64,000 nt of DNA from Dendrophyllia cribrosa (taxonomy: Eukaryota; Cnidaria; Anthozoa; Scleractinia; Dendrophylliidae). Location of the stretch: the NCBI GenBank assembly GCA_024195265.1, contig JAJLRJ010000014.1, positions 19,122,959-19,186,958 of the forward strand, read 5' to 3'. The notes under the pieces were generated by a model. It searched no databases. It saw nothing but the letters and a program-made list of their open reading frames with translations, and had not been told where the DNA came from. Below, piece after piece: positions 43,459 to 57,800 of this stretch (the first letter of the stretch is position 1; the number at the start of each line of letters is the position of its first letter). The position numbers were made by a program, and so were the translations under genes.

Positions 43459-46400
43459 GTAGGGCTTAATAGGGAGGGAGGCTAAAGAAAATCTGACTTC
43501 CATATCAAGCTTTTTCTGTAGAGAAGAGTGTCGACCAGCCATGCAGTCAACCATCTCTTAGACGGACACCGTCGGGACTGGCCCCAACTGTCCGTCTTAG
43601 AGAGGTGTCTGGCTTATAGAGAGTCGAGGTAATGTGACACCAGTAATTCTGAAATAATCAAGCTAAATTGATCTATGTACAATGAATACACGTCTGTTTA
43701 AAGTCGTTCACTTAAGCAAAACCTACAAACTGGAACAACAATAATAGGTGGGCTCATATTAGCGATGTCAGCGATGTAAGTAGACCTTAAGTACACTTGA
43801 ATCGTACTTCAGATGTGAACGGGTCTAATTTAATCTAAAGTAGCCTCCTTAGTGGCCATGGTAACGCACCCACACCGAAGGAGCCGAAGTATACTTTCAA
43901 GTGTAGTTCCAACTATCCTTACGGGTTTACTTACACGCATTCCGGAAGTTAAACGTCAATCAAAAAAGGTTTCGCGGCAGATAAGCGCACGCTACCTGCA
44001 AACACGCAAACAGGCTTTGACTTCGCCTGTGCACTTCGGCTTGTCTTCATTCTACTTCAGTTTTAGCGTGAAAATGAACGAGAACCCGAACAGCCAGCCA
44101 TTTCGAAGAATTGATGATGTTGACGACCATCTAGACTTAGGCCTAATGTAAGTGTTTTTTGGTTACCTTCAAAAATGATTTTTCACGAACTGTTTCTTCA
44201 GTAGTTACACAGTTCAATACATAAACAACAATTCCACTTCTTTTACAGCAACAACCTAAATCAACGGTTTTCAAGGGTTTCTGCTCCTGATAAAATCCTG
44301 TTAAGCGGACAGTATTGGCCTTTCCCGACTACTTGCTATATAGTAAGTAGCACCTTTTATCGGCCGTCCGTAATGTCGCATGAGGCCCATGGACAACATG
44401 TATCCTTGGTCACTAACGAGCATACCATCGCAATCAAACACGGCCATTTCTGAGAGTAGTCAGGCACTCCAAGATCCGAAAAGATCAACAGTGGAGGACA
44501 GTCAAGGACCAAAAAAGACGAGGGTAAAGTCTGCTGACTGGTCCGAGGACGATGCAGATGAAATAACAAATCCCGCTGTCGCAGCAGTAGCAAAATCATC
44601 AATCCTAAGAGACATGCCATTCTAGCATTTTGAGAACTATGATGGTTCAGCAGCTGCTACAGTTTTAGCCTGTTCCAGGCGTTCAGATAGTGGGGAAAGC
44701 ACAAATAGTTGGGGAAGGCGCGAAGAAAAGCGAGATCGCCTCCTCTCCCTAGTCTCCCCGCATTTTTTTCACTCGCTTTTCTTCGCGCCTTCCCCAACTA
44801 TTCGCACTTTCCCCACTATCTGAACGCCTGGAACAGGCTACTACAGTTTTCGCTTGCGTGCTGAATATAACTGATAAAATTTCCCGCGCAACATAGTTGA
44901 CAATTTATGATATGAACGCTTATCACTTAAGTGATTTCAAGTATACTTGCACTTCCGGAGTGCTGAAAGTCTACTTACATCGCTAGTATGAACCCACCTA
45001 ATTTAGAAAAGTGTATTTGTTTGTTTAATATATTCAGCACCTACATTTCCGTTTTGAAGTATTTTTCAATAAAAAAGCACTTCTCAAGTATCCGTCGACA
45101 GTTTCAAATTGTCGGTTGTCCGTCTTAGAGAGGTGTCCGTCTTATAGAGAGTTAATTGTTACAGTAAAATGACTGAAAAACGGCTGGGACCAACACCAGG
45201 TGTCCGTCTTATAGAGGTGTTCGTCTTATAGAGGTGTTCGTTAACAGAGAGTTAACAGTATTCCCTATGAGGAAACGAAAACACTGAAATCTGAAATCGA
45301 TATCAAAGGTCATACCAGTGTTAAATATCACAAGGCAAGGTTTATTCAACATGTCATCAATACTGTGATAGCAATCACTGCAGTAAAAAAATTAATAGCA
45401 ACACATATCCAAAAGAGGGTCAACAGGTTACAGATAAAAAGTCTACAACATGAAATGGGGGCTTAATAAAATAATAGAGAGGGTGTTAATTAGAGCTTTT
45501 ATGGTGCATTATGTTGTTACAAATGTATTTGTTTAACAGTGATGTTCTTGATTATATCTTCAGGGAACAGTTTATTTCAAAGCCACTTGTTTAGGGACAG
45601 CATCTACCAGATCATTCCAACTAAAGAACACTTCCAGGATTCCTTTAAGGTACATCTCTGTTTAAAACTTCATTACGTAGCCTTGAGGTAATTTAGTATT
45701 AAACATGTCAATGTTTTTGCTGTCAGGTTTTCATGGAAAATCCCTGGTCCCCAAGTCAAACTTCTCAGCATTGTTCCCTTAGAGGGTGTCATTCTTCCAA
45801 ATGAAAATCAGGTATGTCAAGAAACTGGAACAGTAAAGTTACACTGAAGAAGGGTTTAAACCCAAAAGGTTTGTATATTGACTTGAACTTCAGCTTGCCC
45901 TTTGGACAAACAACTCTCAAATCTTGCTTGTTCCTGGTAGTTACGTGCTTGCCAAAGTTTACTTTCTTGTTTTAAAATCATTGTTTAGTCAGTGAACGGC
46001 TCGCCTGGACCTTGCCCAAGCGGGAATAGTTACTTGCCCCACAGGAAAATCTACCTATCCTGGACGACTGGACGGGACTTTTTTTAGCCCTCAGTACTTT
46101 TTAACAATTGTTAAAATAATATAATAATATGTTTATAATAATAATAATGGATAATAATATGCATACTGTTACAGATGTTCTACAGCTTACTTCCGCACTT
46201 AAAACTTATCAAGTAAGCAAGAGTTTTGTTTTGTACCTTGTTAATGACATATTTTACACTATGTACCTTTTTATAGGCTCATACATTTAGCTTTAGTCCT
46301 CTTGAAGAAGACAAGTACCTCATCAAGACTAAGCTTACTGTGAAAGGATTGCAAGAAGATGCCCAACAACAGTACGGATAACGTTTTTGTTTGTCAAAAA

Positions 46401-49400
46401 ATTAAAGTTTCACTTTAACACATTTTGACGAGGGCGCATGCAAATGCGCATGCACCAGTTTCTCAAGTCGAAACTTGAAAAGTTTAGCCTAAATTTTTTA
46501 AGTTGAAATTGTGTCAATTTCAAAAATGGCGTTGAGTTTCTTTGTTTTCCACCGTGACCGCCGGCACTAGTCAACGCCATTTTGAAACTGACACTTCATC
46601 TTGAAAAATTTAGGCTAAACTTTTCAAGTTTCGATTCGAGAAACTGGCGCATGCGCCCTCGTAAAAGTGTCCCTGTAAGGCCTCATTCGATTGTCCACAT
46701 TCCGAATAAGAGTAAACACTAATGTCTTTTCTTTATAATTTGTTGAGGCACACTTGCAGTATAAATCTGGCAAACATGCTTATAATACGGTAGAAGGAGA
46801 TGTTCAGTTTTCTAGAGCTTCCAAATCCCGAAAAAAAATGCAACTTTTTGTGACCATTCTTCATATTGTTATTCCGGAATATGTTCAGTTGAAGGCCACA
46901 TAAATTTAATTTTTTGGCTTGTCATTGCAAACCATGCTCTAGACACAGTAGTTTGAATTCCCGGGGGGGGGGGGGGGGGGGGGGGGGGGTGTTACTCCCT
47001 ATGATGGGCTATACGGGGATGCTCCACCCAAAAGGGGTACCTTTTTGAAGCTAGAGGTGTACGAAAAGGGAGGGATTTCATGAATTGAAGTATATGAAAG
47101 GGTAGGGATTTCACGAAGTATATGAAAGGGTAGGGATTTCACAAAGTATAGGAAAGAGTAGGGATTTCACGAAGTATATGAAAGGGTAGGGATTTCACGA
47201 AGTATATGAAAGAGTAGGGATTTCACGAAGTATAGGAAAGGGTAGGGATTTCACGAAGTATAGGAAAGAGTAGGGATTTCACGAAGTATATGAAAGGGTA
47301 GGGATTTCACGAAGTATAGGAAAGAGTAGGGATTTCACGAAGTATAGGAAAGAGTAGGGATTTCACGAAGTATAGGAAAGAGTAGGAATTTCACGAAGTA
47401 TAGGAAAGGGTAGGGATTTCACGAAGTATAGGAAAGGGTAGGGATTTCACGAAGTGTAGGAAAGAGTAGGGAAAACACGAGTTGAAGTATAAAAAAGAGT
47501 AGGGAGAACTGCCATTTAGATATTATAAAAAGCGCCTTTCAAAATATATCGAACAGGCGCACGTTAAGGCTATATGAAAGGGGTACCTTTTCTGTCAAAA
47601 ACGGTATATGAAAGGGTAAGGGTTTGGACCTTGGGGCGGAGCGTCCCCGTACAAAACTTTGTTGAGTACCCCCACCCCCCAGGGTTTCAATTGTCAAGTT
47701 TTCAGTATGCATTTCACAAGCCTTCTACAGAAAGCGAGTCATTATGAATTCAAAGTGAGATGGCTTGCCTCACGACACAACGTTATCTGTGCATTCGCTT
47801 ATTAGTGAAACACTCTCAGTGATAAGTTAACTGTATCCAGTGCTTGGAATATTCAACTTGTTCAATTTTTTGTAGGACAATGGAGGAGAAGAAGACCTAT
47901 TTAGTGAGAGTCATTGGTGAAGGATCTGTTGGGGAAGTAGTGGTATGTATAAGTCATTTGACTGTACAAGATAAGGGAAGTGGTCACAATAAAGCCTGGT
48001 TTCCATATGATTGCTACGATCGCTGCGACCGCTACGATCGCCGAAAAACGAGACCGGCGATCGTAGCGATCATATGGAAACGACTGTTCGGCGATCGCTG
48101 GGCTAGAAACAATTCTATCTCAGCGATCGTAGCGATCGGCACACAGCAATCGTAGCCATCATAAGCCATATCTGGAAATCACTTTCGTCGATCGTGGCGA
48201 TCGTAGCGATCAAAACTATCCCACAAAGCATTGCAGTATCGCTTTATGTATCCCAGAGTCCCCCTATGTTTTTCCGCACAAGATGGCTTCCCGCGATCGT
48301 AAAGATCATATGGAAACCAACACGATCACTACGATCGTCGTTCTCGTATTTCGGCGATCGTTGCGATCATATGGAAACCAGGCTTAAGTATATTCAAGGA
48401 GAACCCACCTTGTGTAGAGGTAGGGGGCTACACAAGATGCCACTTATCTGATGAGCATAATGGGCAACTGTAAAACAGTATTTTGTTTGTCAAAATAAAT
48501 AGTTTCACCCTTCATGCATCAATCCATTTAACTGTATGCAAAACTCAAATTTTTAAAATGTCCTGGTTAAAAGTGGTTCCTTAATAATGAAGTACATGGT
48601 GTTGTTACTTTGCACGTACATCGCATGACTACATCATGAGACAAACAATACTGATTGCATTTTATTATTGTGCCTTACCATCATGAGCAATAACCAACTC
48701 TTTCGCCATAGTTGTTCCTTCATAGTGACTGTTTTCTTATAATAGTGTTTGGAGGAGTCAGTTAATTTTGGTGACATTGTTGTGGGAAGTTCTGCATCTC
48801 GAGAGCTGACAATCCATAACAACAGTGACTGTAGTCTGCACTACAACCTGCTTATTGACCAGGAAATATCAGGACCTTACGATGACGAGCAGACTGCAAG
48901 AGACGTATTGGGTAAGCTACCGTCAGAGAACGTTAATATTTGCTGCCTAACTTTAATCCTTTCATTTCTGAGGCATCCTTTCATTTCGAAAGAGTGTTAC
49001 ATCAGGTATCCAAACACCTCCAAGCTGGTTAAGAAAACTCAGCTAGGACTGTTTTTTTTTTTTCAACGCACTCCCGGTGTTTGGAAATCATAACGAAGCT
49101 TCTAACAATGGTATCACAAGAACTGTGTGCACTCTACTTTTTAACCCGTGAATACGCGCAAGCGTAATGAATGGGTTATCGGTAACGGTGGCTAATTCAT
49201 TCACTCACTCGCTCGCTCGCTTGTTCCATCACTCAGCTGTAAACTTAGTGACGTAGTGTTTTGTTACGAATGCGTTTCGTAACAAGAACAACGTGAATCT
49301 AGCGATAACAATAACTAATTTGTTGTAAACGAATATAAACAACAATAAGCTTAAAGATGTTTCGCATTTGGAGGCTTTAATGCAACATTAAAATCGATCT

Positions 49401-52400
49401 AAAAGGATTTTCAACCGAGACACGTGTTTTGATGCGTATCTACCTTGAAATAATAAAATTTATTCTTAACTAAGTATGTGTTCCAAGATACGAGAATTTA
49501 GTTTTATCGACTGAGTCGATAAGGTAAATTGACCACCGTAAAAAGATTCAAATAGCTGACGTTTCGAGCGCTAGCCCTTCGTCGGAGCGATTCGCTCCGA
49601 CGAAGGGCTAGCGCTCGAAACGTCAGCTATTTGAATCTTTTTACGGTGGTCAATTTACCTTATCGACTCAGTCGATAAAACTAAATTCTCGTGTTTCATC
49701 CCCCCACCGACGCAGCACCACAGTTTCTCTAGAAACTAACCCCATTCATTATGTGTTCCAAGATAGTCGAGTGGTTTGAGTTAGCGCCTTAGTCCCGGGA
49801 ATGGCATTCGGGAGGCGCTAGTTCAAGTCACGTCCAGTGTCCTTTTTTTTTTTTCCTTCTTCTTTTTTGGACTGGACATTATGAAAGTGATGTACTTTTT
49901 TTTTTTTTGCGTTCGTCAAAAATGCTAACCGAACTGTGTCAGCATGATAACATAAGCTTACCGCAATATTGCGTTACGCGTTAGCATTTCTTATTCATGG
50001 GTTGGCTCTTAGAAGCCTTTGATTTCTCTTCTGCAGCTCTGGAAATAAGTAGCCAGAATGGTATAATACCAGCAAGAACATCGCAGAAGATAACAGCGAC
50101 TGCTTATCCTTCACGACGAGTCACTTACAAGTTCAAGCTTAGTTATGAACTTCTCTCAATATTTGGTATGCAAACTTTAGCTATTATTTTACTTGTTCAT
50201 TGTAGCCCGTCTTTTGTAGGAAACAGAACGAATTCAAACTTTGTCCTTACCTTGTAGATATGTTAAGTATTGAAGAATATGTATCAATAGAGAGAAATTA
50301 TGTGTTTATTTGATAGATGAAGGCCAGCCTTTTATAACGTGTCCGAAGAGAGAACTAGTTGAACTGCAATGCCAGGGAGTTTATCCTACTCTATCTGTGA
50401 CTGACATCCGTTGCATAGGGAGTGGTAAGGGATACAGCAAAAATCATATATGGAGTCTCTTCTCACTTGACAGGTAAGCTTGTTTTAAATGATATTTTAG
50501 CATAAAATAATAGTTACAGCCATGCTCCTTCACGCGTGACCAGTATTTTTGAAAATTTTAATGGAGTTTTCACGTTTACACATCCGTTTCGTGAACTCAT
50601 TCCGAGAAACAAAGACCGACAAAATGTCATTTTATTTGAAATGTTACATATCCGAACAATATTAGGTTTTTTATGCGTGTAGCGAAGTTATTTTTCCGTT
50701 AACTTGTGACTTTCAAAGTGTTTTCCAGAGAGATCTTCAAGGTTTCATTCAAATCTCGGACATTACAAAGAAATATTCAAATGTTCATTTCAGTCTTGAG
50801 GATTACTGGTCACGCGTGACGGAGCATGGCTGTAAATGATATTTTAGCATGAAATAATAGTTAATGTTAGAAAGCAACATCTAATCCGAGCCCACAATCA
50901 CCACTGCGGCCTCATCTCACATGTAATTCCTTATTTGGCACTTGTCTCCCATATTTGGCTCCTGTTAATCAAACAGGTTAAACTATGTGGGCTTTCTTCA
51001 ATCGCCCTCATCTCAGAAGGCTGCAAGTTTTCCCACAGCAAGATTGATCCCACCCGCACTCCCATACTTATTTATTGTCTCTGTAATAATTGCTCTGTTA
51101 CCTAAATCTTAGTCCATTGCTCATTTTGATTGATGGAAAAATTCCCTTCTCAAGTCTCGCTAATAAATTAAGGGTGGGGAATTGCTGCCTGCAGCAAAAT
51201 TCAGACCTGTGATGAAGCCCTGTCAGGGAGGGGGCATACGATACTCTGCTGGACTGGGTTAACTTGGCCCCAGGACATTACCCCTGCATGGATGACCGCC
51301 TTGCAGTACAGGCATGAGACACCCCCTCGGCATGGCGCTATGTGCCGAGGCCCCTCATCTGGTGGGTTATCTGGTCGGTGGGTTTATCCGAGCCTTGCCA
51401 GTATATTCCCTGCCCAATTTACGCCAATAAATGGGTGTTGTCTTTTATTGCGTGTCAAAACATTAACTAACTTCAAGTCTAGTGCCTCCTCGGCCTGTGC
51501 TTTAAAATGAAGCGACCAGAAGTCAAGAGAAGCTTGGCTCGCTTGAAGTGCATTGAAAAACTACTTGTTAGCTGCTATAGGTAGCCTCAGTTTGTAGATA
51601 TTAATTCAAGGAAGTGACTTTCTGTCATTTTGGTTACAGTCTCAATGAATGTCTGGAATCGGATCCATCTCCTTCTGAACTCCTTTATGCAGCAGTAACA
51701 AGACACAGGTAAGAAAAAATTATGTCAAGTACATACATTGTTGAATTTGTAAAATTCATGCTGAAGACAATAGTGTGATTTAAGTAATGTTTACTACATG
51801 AGCGGGAGTGTTGTATCGGCCTATACAACAAGGACGCGAATGTAGTAAACAACTTGTGAAATTTACATTCACATGTAAATTAGATACAACCACTCGTGAG
51901 TTGTATCAAGATTGTATCGGCCTATACAGGGTAATCATGCGATTGGAATGGCTCATTTCTATTTGTTAGTACCCTTATGAATTATTAATGTATGGTTTAA
52001 AAGTTGTTTGTATTTGAATTTCCACAGCACAAGGCGCAGAGTCCCTGTGAACACAAGAGCTATAATGGACTTCAACTTTGGTGCTGCACCTCTGGGTGGG
52101 GAGCCTTGTGTGGTGCATCTGAACTTACAGAACACAGGATCAGTTCCTGCTGAATGGTAAACATTATACAACATGAGTTAGACATGTATCAAGGGAACAA
52201 TTTACAACAGCAACAACCGTTTTTTGTACTCAAGTAAAGATACAGTTTACATTTGAGGGAAAGAATTGAAAATTAAATAGAGTACTGTGTGACAAATATC
52301 TATGTGGCGACAAAGAAAGAATAATGTGAAAAAAGCTATGGATGTTGCATTTCTGTTTTTGCATTTGATTCCAAGATATTTAATAATTTAGTTTCTGCAT

Positions 52401-54862
52401 TTTAGGGCATTCTTGTATCCAAGTGACCTCCAGCTGGAGCTTGAATATTGGGCTGAGACGGGAGAATACGATGAAGATGAGCTTCATGAGGTAAGGGACC
52501 ATGCACATTTTAGACACAATATAATCACTCTGGAAGCCTATACATGGTCTCTTTTTCTAACTATATGATTCGTTTATGTACCTCTAGATGCAGGTTATGG
52601 ATAATAAACTGTTCAGCGTTGAACCCAGAGGAGGAAAGCTCTTGCCAGGAGAATCACACACAGTCACTCTTACGTATAGGTAAGTGACACACACAGTCAC
52701 GCTTAATTTTAGGTAACTGACACACAGTCACGCTTACTTATAGGTAGGTGACTTTTTCGATCAGTGAAGCACAGACACCCGAACAAAGGCTTTTAGCAAA
52801 AGGCATAAAAAAGAGTTACGATTAGACTGCACAGCAGTGAACATTCTGTGCAGTGTAAAGAACATGGAAAGAAGGAAAGATTGCATTCTTGCGTGAGCCT
52901 CGCTCAGTATTTTGGGCGAATCCCAAACCTTTTGTTCCTAGGCCAGGCCTAACCAACTCTAGTCTTCTATGCAGCCATTGTTTGGGTCATCACGCAACGC
53001 CCCTCCTCAGTAACGGTGTGGCGTGTTTTCTACGCTTTTGACACAAAGGGAAAAAATGCGGTTCAGGTGTGAGCAGACGTTAGTAGGGAGGAGTGTTGCG
53101 TGCAACACAAATAACGGCTGTGTAAAACCAACCCAAATACATAAATCATATTGCTATCTAGTGTAGGATTAGGTGATATTGTTGCTGACTGTGTTTTTTT
53201 CCTTTTTACCTTTCTAGCCATACACTGATTGGGACCATCAGACTTCCAGTCTTGTTCAAGGTCATGAGGGGAAGAGAAATTCTGGTATGATAACTCTTAA
53301 AAGTATGGCTTAACATTTAGTACAGCACGGAAACGGCATTATAGACTCAAATAGACATCTCGATATCCTAGTACGTTTGATACAATAATGCAGATCCCGC
53401 CTTCTGGGACTGCATTAAAACTTGGTAGTGATCTGGGAACAATTCACGTTCATTTCATCACCATTCAGTTGCTCACGCGTACCCAGTTGTTATTAAAAGT
53501 TCAGAAAATGAGAGAGAAGATGAAGCAGGTCTGGAATAAGTGAAGTGAAAGCGTGTGGGGCTATTTTCCTTTTGTCCCTTCCCATGACACCCCGCACGCC
53601 TCCATTCACTCTCGTATCCAATCTTCTTTCTAAAAACGAGTAAATAGCGACTGGGTGTTAGTCTGATTCAGTTGGTCAGGTGGTTGAGATTTATAGGTTT
53701 GTTATTTATACCTCTGAGTGGAATGAAATAGAACATGGCAAGATAAGTTATTGGTGTGACTGTGCCTCAAACTTATCAAAGTTCATCTTTTACTGTAGGT
53801 GAATTTCATTGGTGTGACTGTGGATCCTGGCAGCTACTATGTTCACTTTGCTAACACAAGGCACCTTTTTGAGCCAGTTCCAGTGGGAGGAAGTTCACCT
53901 CCAGTACAAGTTTATGAGCTCTGTAACGGTGGAGCTACGCTTGTTAACTATGAGCTGGACAAAGAACCTCTTGCACAAGTTCAAGCTGTAAGTATTTTAC
54001 ATTAACCCTTTGTGTTCATTTTACACTTTGGGTTCAGGATTAACTCTTAGGGATAAACTGACATTAGAAATTTTACCATGTTTACCGTTTTTTGAAGCCA
54101 TGGTATTCTTGCCCTCTGTCTGATTATGTTGGTTGTTTGTATATTTTTCTGCTTAGCAAAACTATGGCTGTCGAATCTTTGAGTGTCTCAATCCATCAGG
54201 AGAGATCCCACCCGGATGTGCTGCTCTCATCTACTGGCAGTTTGCACCACTTGAAGCAAGAACATACATGGTCAGTAAAATTGTCCTCGTGATGTGACAT
54301 ATCATGACTTTCATCTTTTCATTTCTTTTCGAACTTATTATTCGCCATCTTTCTTTTTTTATCACCTCATATGACGCTCCAACAGTGCTGAACCTAGCAG
54401 TATGCGAAACATTGTTAACCGTTGCTGTATTTTTTCTTTGCCTGTAGGTGGATGTTCCAGTCCGTATTGTGGGTGGTGAGACTGTGTTGGTAACCTTCAC
54501 TGGTGTGGGGTATGACCAGAGGATCATGGGAGACACGCTGCCTGTGAGTGACATGGGAAGCACCACGGTACCTGACAAGCAGGTTGTGCAAGTCCCCAAA
54601 CAGGTTTGTTTCTCAGTAATAAGCCAAGGCGTTTAAACAATGCTGTACAGAGCAGTACAACATTGTTGGATTATGATTTGGCTCAAGATTAACAAAACGA
54701 AAACTTGGTCAAAAACAACGAATGCTTAACAAGATTTTGCAGGGATTATAGAGGTCTCAATAGGGGGAAATAATTCCACGCTTATTCGATGGCAAGAGTA
54801 GATGGCATTATAGGCAGACTCGACAAAGCAAGATATAGTAGAAAAAGGATATTGATAATAAA

Positions 54863-54893
<31 letters not shown>

Positions 54894-57800
54894 TTAACAG
54901 TACAGTCTAGAGGAGAGAAAAGTGCTTTTATTATCACAAACAGCAATATTGAAACGTTCATCCTGAGTTACAACTCTTTAAATTCATCATTTCACTTTCC
55001 TAAGATCTTGTTGAACGGAATAGAGGAATTAATAATAACATTTTTTGTCGCACACGATGGTGGACAAACATCATGAAGTATCCCATCTAAATATGACGAA
55101 CGATTTTCACTCTTTTTGTTTTCATCCGATAGCAATGCTGGTTCTAATAGTTTTATTATTGTCTTTTAAGCTGTCGTATTTGTCAGTGGAGTGCATTCCA
55201 TTTGGTGATGTTCCTCTGTATGCAGTTTCCCATCGCATGTTCTTCCTCACAAACTCCTCAAAAGATCACATCATCTCCTTCAGATGGGTCTTAGAGGAAT
55301 CAGCTTTGGAACAGGTATGTTTGTTATTCTGGCAATGAAAAGGTAAGGTCGCAAAAGAGCCACTGACGGCCACACGCCCAGAACTTAGCCCAGTTTCTTA
55401 CCACTCTTTCCTGAATGGGAGGATCGCACGGTTACCCTCAGCATTTTGTTAGGTTCCCTAATGGTTCGCCAGTACCAATACATTCACCTGGGTGGAGAGA
55501 AAGAGACGTGTGGTGTAAAGTTTCTTGCGACTTGATCCGGGGTGGGGGGGGGGGGGGGGGGGGGGGGGGGTACTCCCTTTAATGAGCTATATGGGGATGC
55601 TCCGCCCGAAAGGGGTACCTTTTTGAGGCTGGAGGTATATGAAAGGGTAGGGATTTCACGAAGTTTAGGAAACGTTAGAGAAAACATGAGTTGAAGTATA
55701 AAAAGGGTAGGGGAAACTGCCATTTAAGTATTATAAAAAGCACCTTTCAAAATATATCAAACAGACACAAGTAAAGGCTATATGAAAGAGGTACCATTTT
55801 CAATGAAAGGTATATGAAAGGGGTACAATTTTCAATGAAAGAGGTACCTTTTATGTAAAAAACCGGCGGTATATGAAAGGGTAAGGGTTTGGACCTAGGG
55901 GCGGATCATCCCCGTACAAAACTTTGTTGAGTACCCCCCGGGGGCTTGAACTACCGACCTTCTTCCAGTAGTTTTTGAATCGTTTTTATCTTGGCCGTTC
56001 TTGGTAGTGAAAGTTTTAACGAAAAAGGGCATTGTTGTTCTGCTTGTGGATTTCTGTTCTTATCATTAAAACCTTTTTAAGCCAGCGTGTTTGTTTGCTA
56101 ATACATATTGTATTTTTTGGTTTAATTTTCTCATACTGTTGTTGTCCTGAATTTCGTTTTAGGTGATAATGATTGAACCTGATCATGGCTTTCTGAAACC
56201 ACAACAAAATGTGCTTCTAAAGGTTGGTCACACTTCTTGTGTATTTCTTATTTGTTGTCTATTATGCCCCAACAAACTTGGAAGTTAAAGCAATACGTTG
56301 TAAAAACTTGCTTTAGAACGGTTTACAATTAGATGTCGTAAAACCAAAACCAAAGTAATCGCTCTGGCTAATCACAACAGACGCAGACAATGTAATAAAC
56401 CAATCATAACTCGAAGCAAAGAAGTCAAACGCCGGTGGGAAAACACTTGCAAGGTTTTAGTTTTGTTTCTGATGGGCTGGGAAAATGGCGAGACATTTTT
56501 CAGCCAATCACAGAGTGTAGCAACGTAAAACCAAAGTAATGGCAAAATGTGTTTCGACACTCAATTGAAAACCAATATAGGGACCTTTTGATTGAAGGTT
56601 GATAGAGTATACCCCCTCTGGAAGACCAGCTAGAAGATGTCACACTTAAATAGGGGGTTGTATGTTCCTTGACTTCAGTGTCTTGTTTTTTTGTTTGGTA
56701 GGTTTCGTTCTTTTCCTGTGGGAATCCGTTACTCTACAATATGGACATCGTGTGCGAGGTATGGCAGCTTTCTTTACTTTCTGCAATCGCAATCTTTGTT
56801 ATTATTATAAAGTTAAGGAGCAGGTTTGGGTCGAGGAAGACAACCTAAATGGTAACATGAATGGTAAGTAATAGTAACGTCGCATTCGGCGGTTGACGCA
56901 GATGGCGCTAAATTCCTGTGACTGCTGTGGTATGAGGCAACGAAAACAAGTACTTCTTTACCTGAATGGGATGGTAGTGCATCGCAGGGTTAACCCCCCC
57001 CCCCCCCCCCCCCCCCTCCCCCTTTCCGGAATTTTGTTAGGTTTTCGCAAGAGAAAATATTTGACCAATTATTTTCTCTTGGTTTTCGTAATGGTTCACT
57101 TACTGTTACCTATTTATACGCCTTGGTGGAGAGAGAGTTGTCGTTCAATGAAACGACTCAACGGATTAGCGGATTTAGGGAGAGGGGGGGGGGGGGCGAT
57201 GAGTCGCAGCCCTCCCCCCCCCCCCCCCCCACCAATCCGGGATTTTGCTCTGCATCCCTTTAGGTTGTTGCGGCCATGAAGTGAGGTTGCTCTTTTGCCG
57301 CAATTGAATTTCCTGGAGTCACCTTTTTCTACCGCATCATAACCACACCTTTACATTTAAAGGTTATTGTCCTTAAAATCTTTCACATTTTGTCTTTAGA
57401 TTGTGGACGAAACCGAGATGGCTGAATTCAACCAGAGGCTTATAGACTGGACCAACATGAAGGAAGAGAAACAATACACCTTCATCATAACAGAAGATGA
57501 CTTAAAAAGGCCTAACTCAGGACCACAGCTTAAATCCATCAAACATCCCAGTCGATCTTTTTCCCATTCAGAGGGAGACTTGCGAAAGTACCAGGCTCTA
57601 CCTCCAATAGGTTAGAAACCATGAAAGAAATACATGTTGAAGGAACACACGAAATAGCAAAATTTCGCTTAGTTTGTTTTCACGTTATATAGCCAAATGC
57701 CACCAAATATACAACTTAGTTGGATAAAAAGATTCTATAGAGCAAAACAAAAGCAGTAGTTTGGAGATAAAGTGCAGGATTGCAAGGATTGAAGTGTTTT

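Noticed and set aside
43852..44625. Host genes at 43852-44151 and 44380-44625
   Set aside because: Both lie inside a TIR element and lack recognised domains; described as transposon cargo instead.
46277..46381. CFAP65 terminating at a stop after exon 28 (TACGGATAA)
   Set aside because: A donor at CA|GTACGG three codons earlier gives correct phase into exon 29, and the family continues well past this point.
56819..56863. Extra CFAP65 exon between exons 43 and 44
   Set aside because: It has AG and GT borders, but reading in the required phase hits a stop, while exon 43 joins exon 44 in frame with good family match (MDIVCE then [10 protein letters not shown]).
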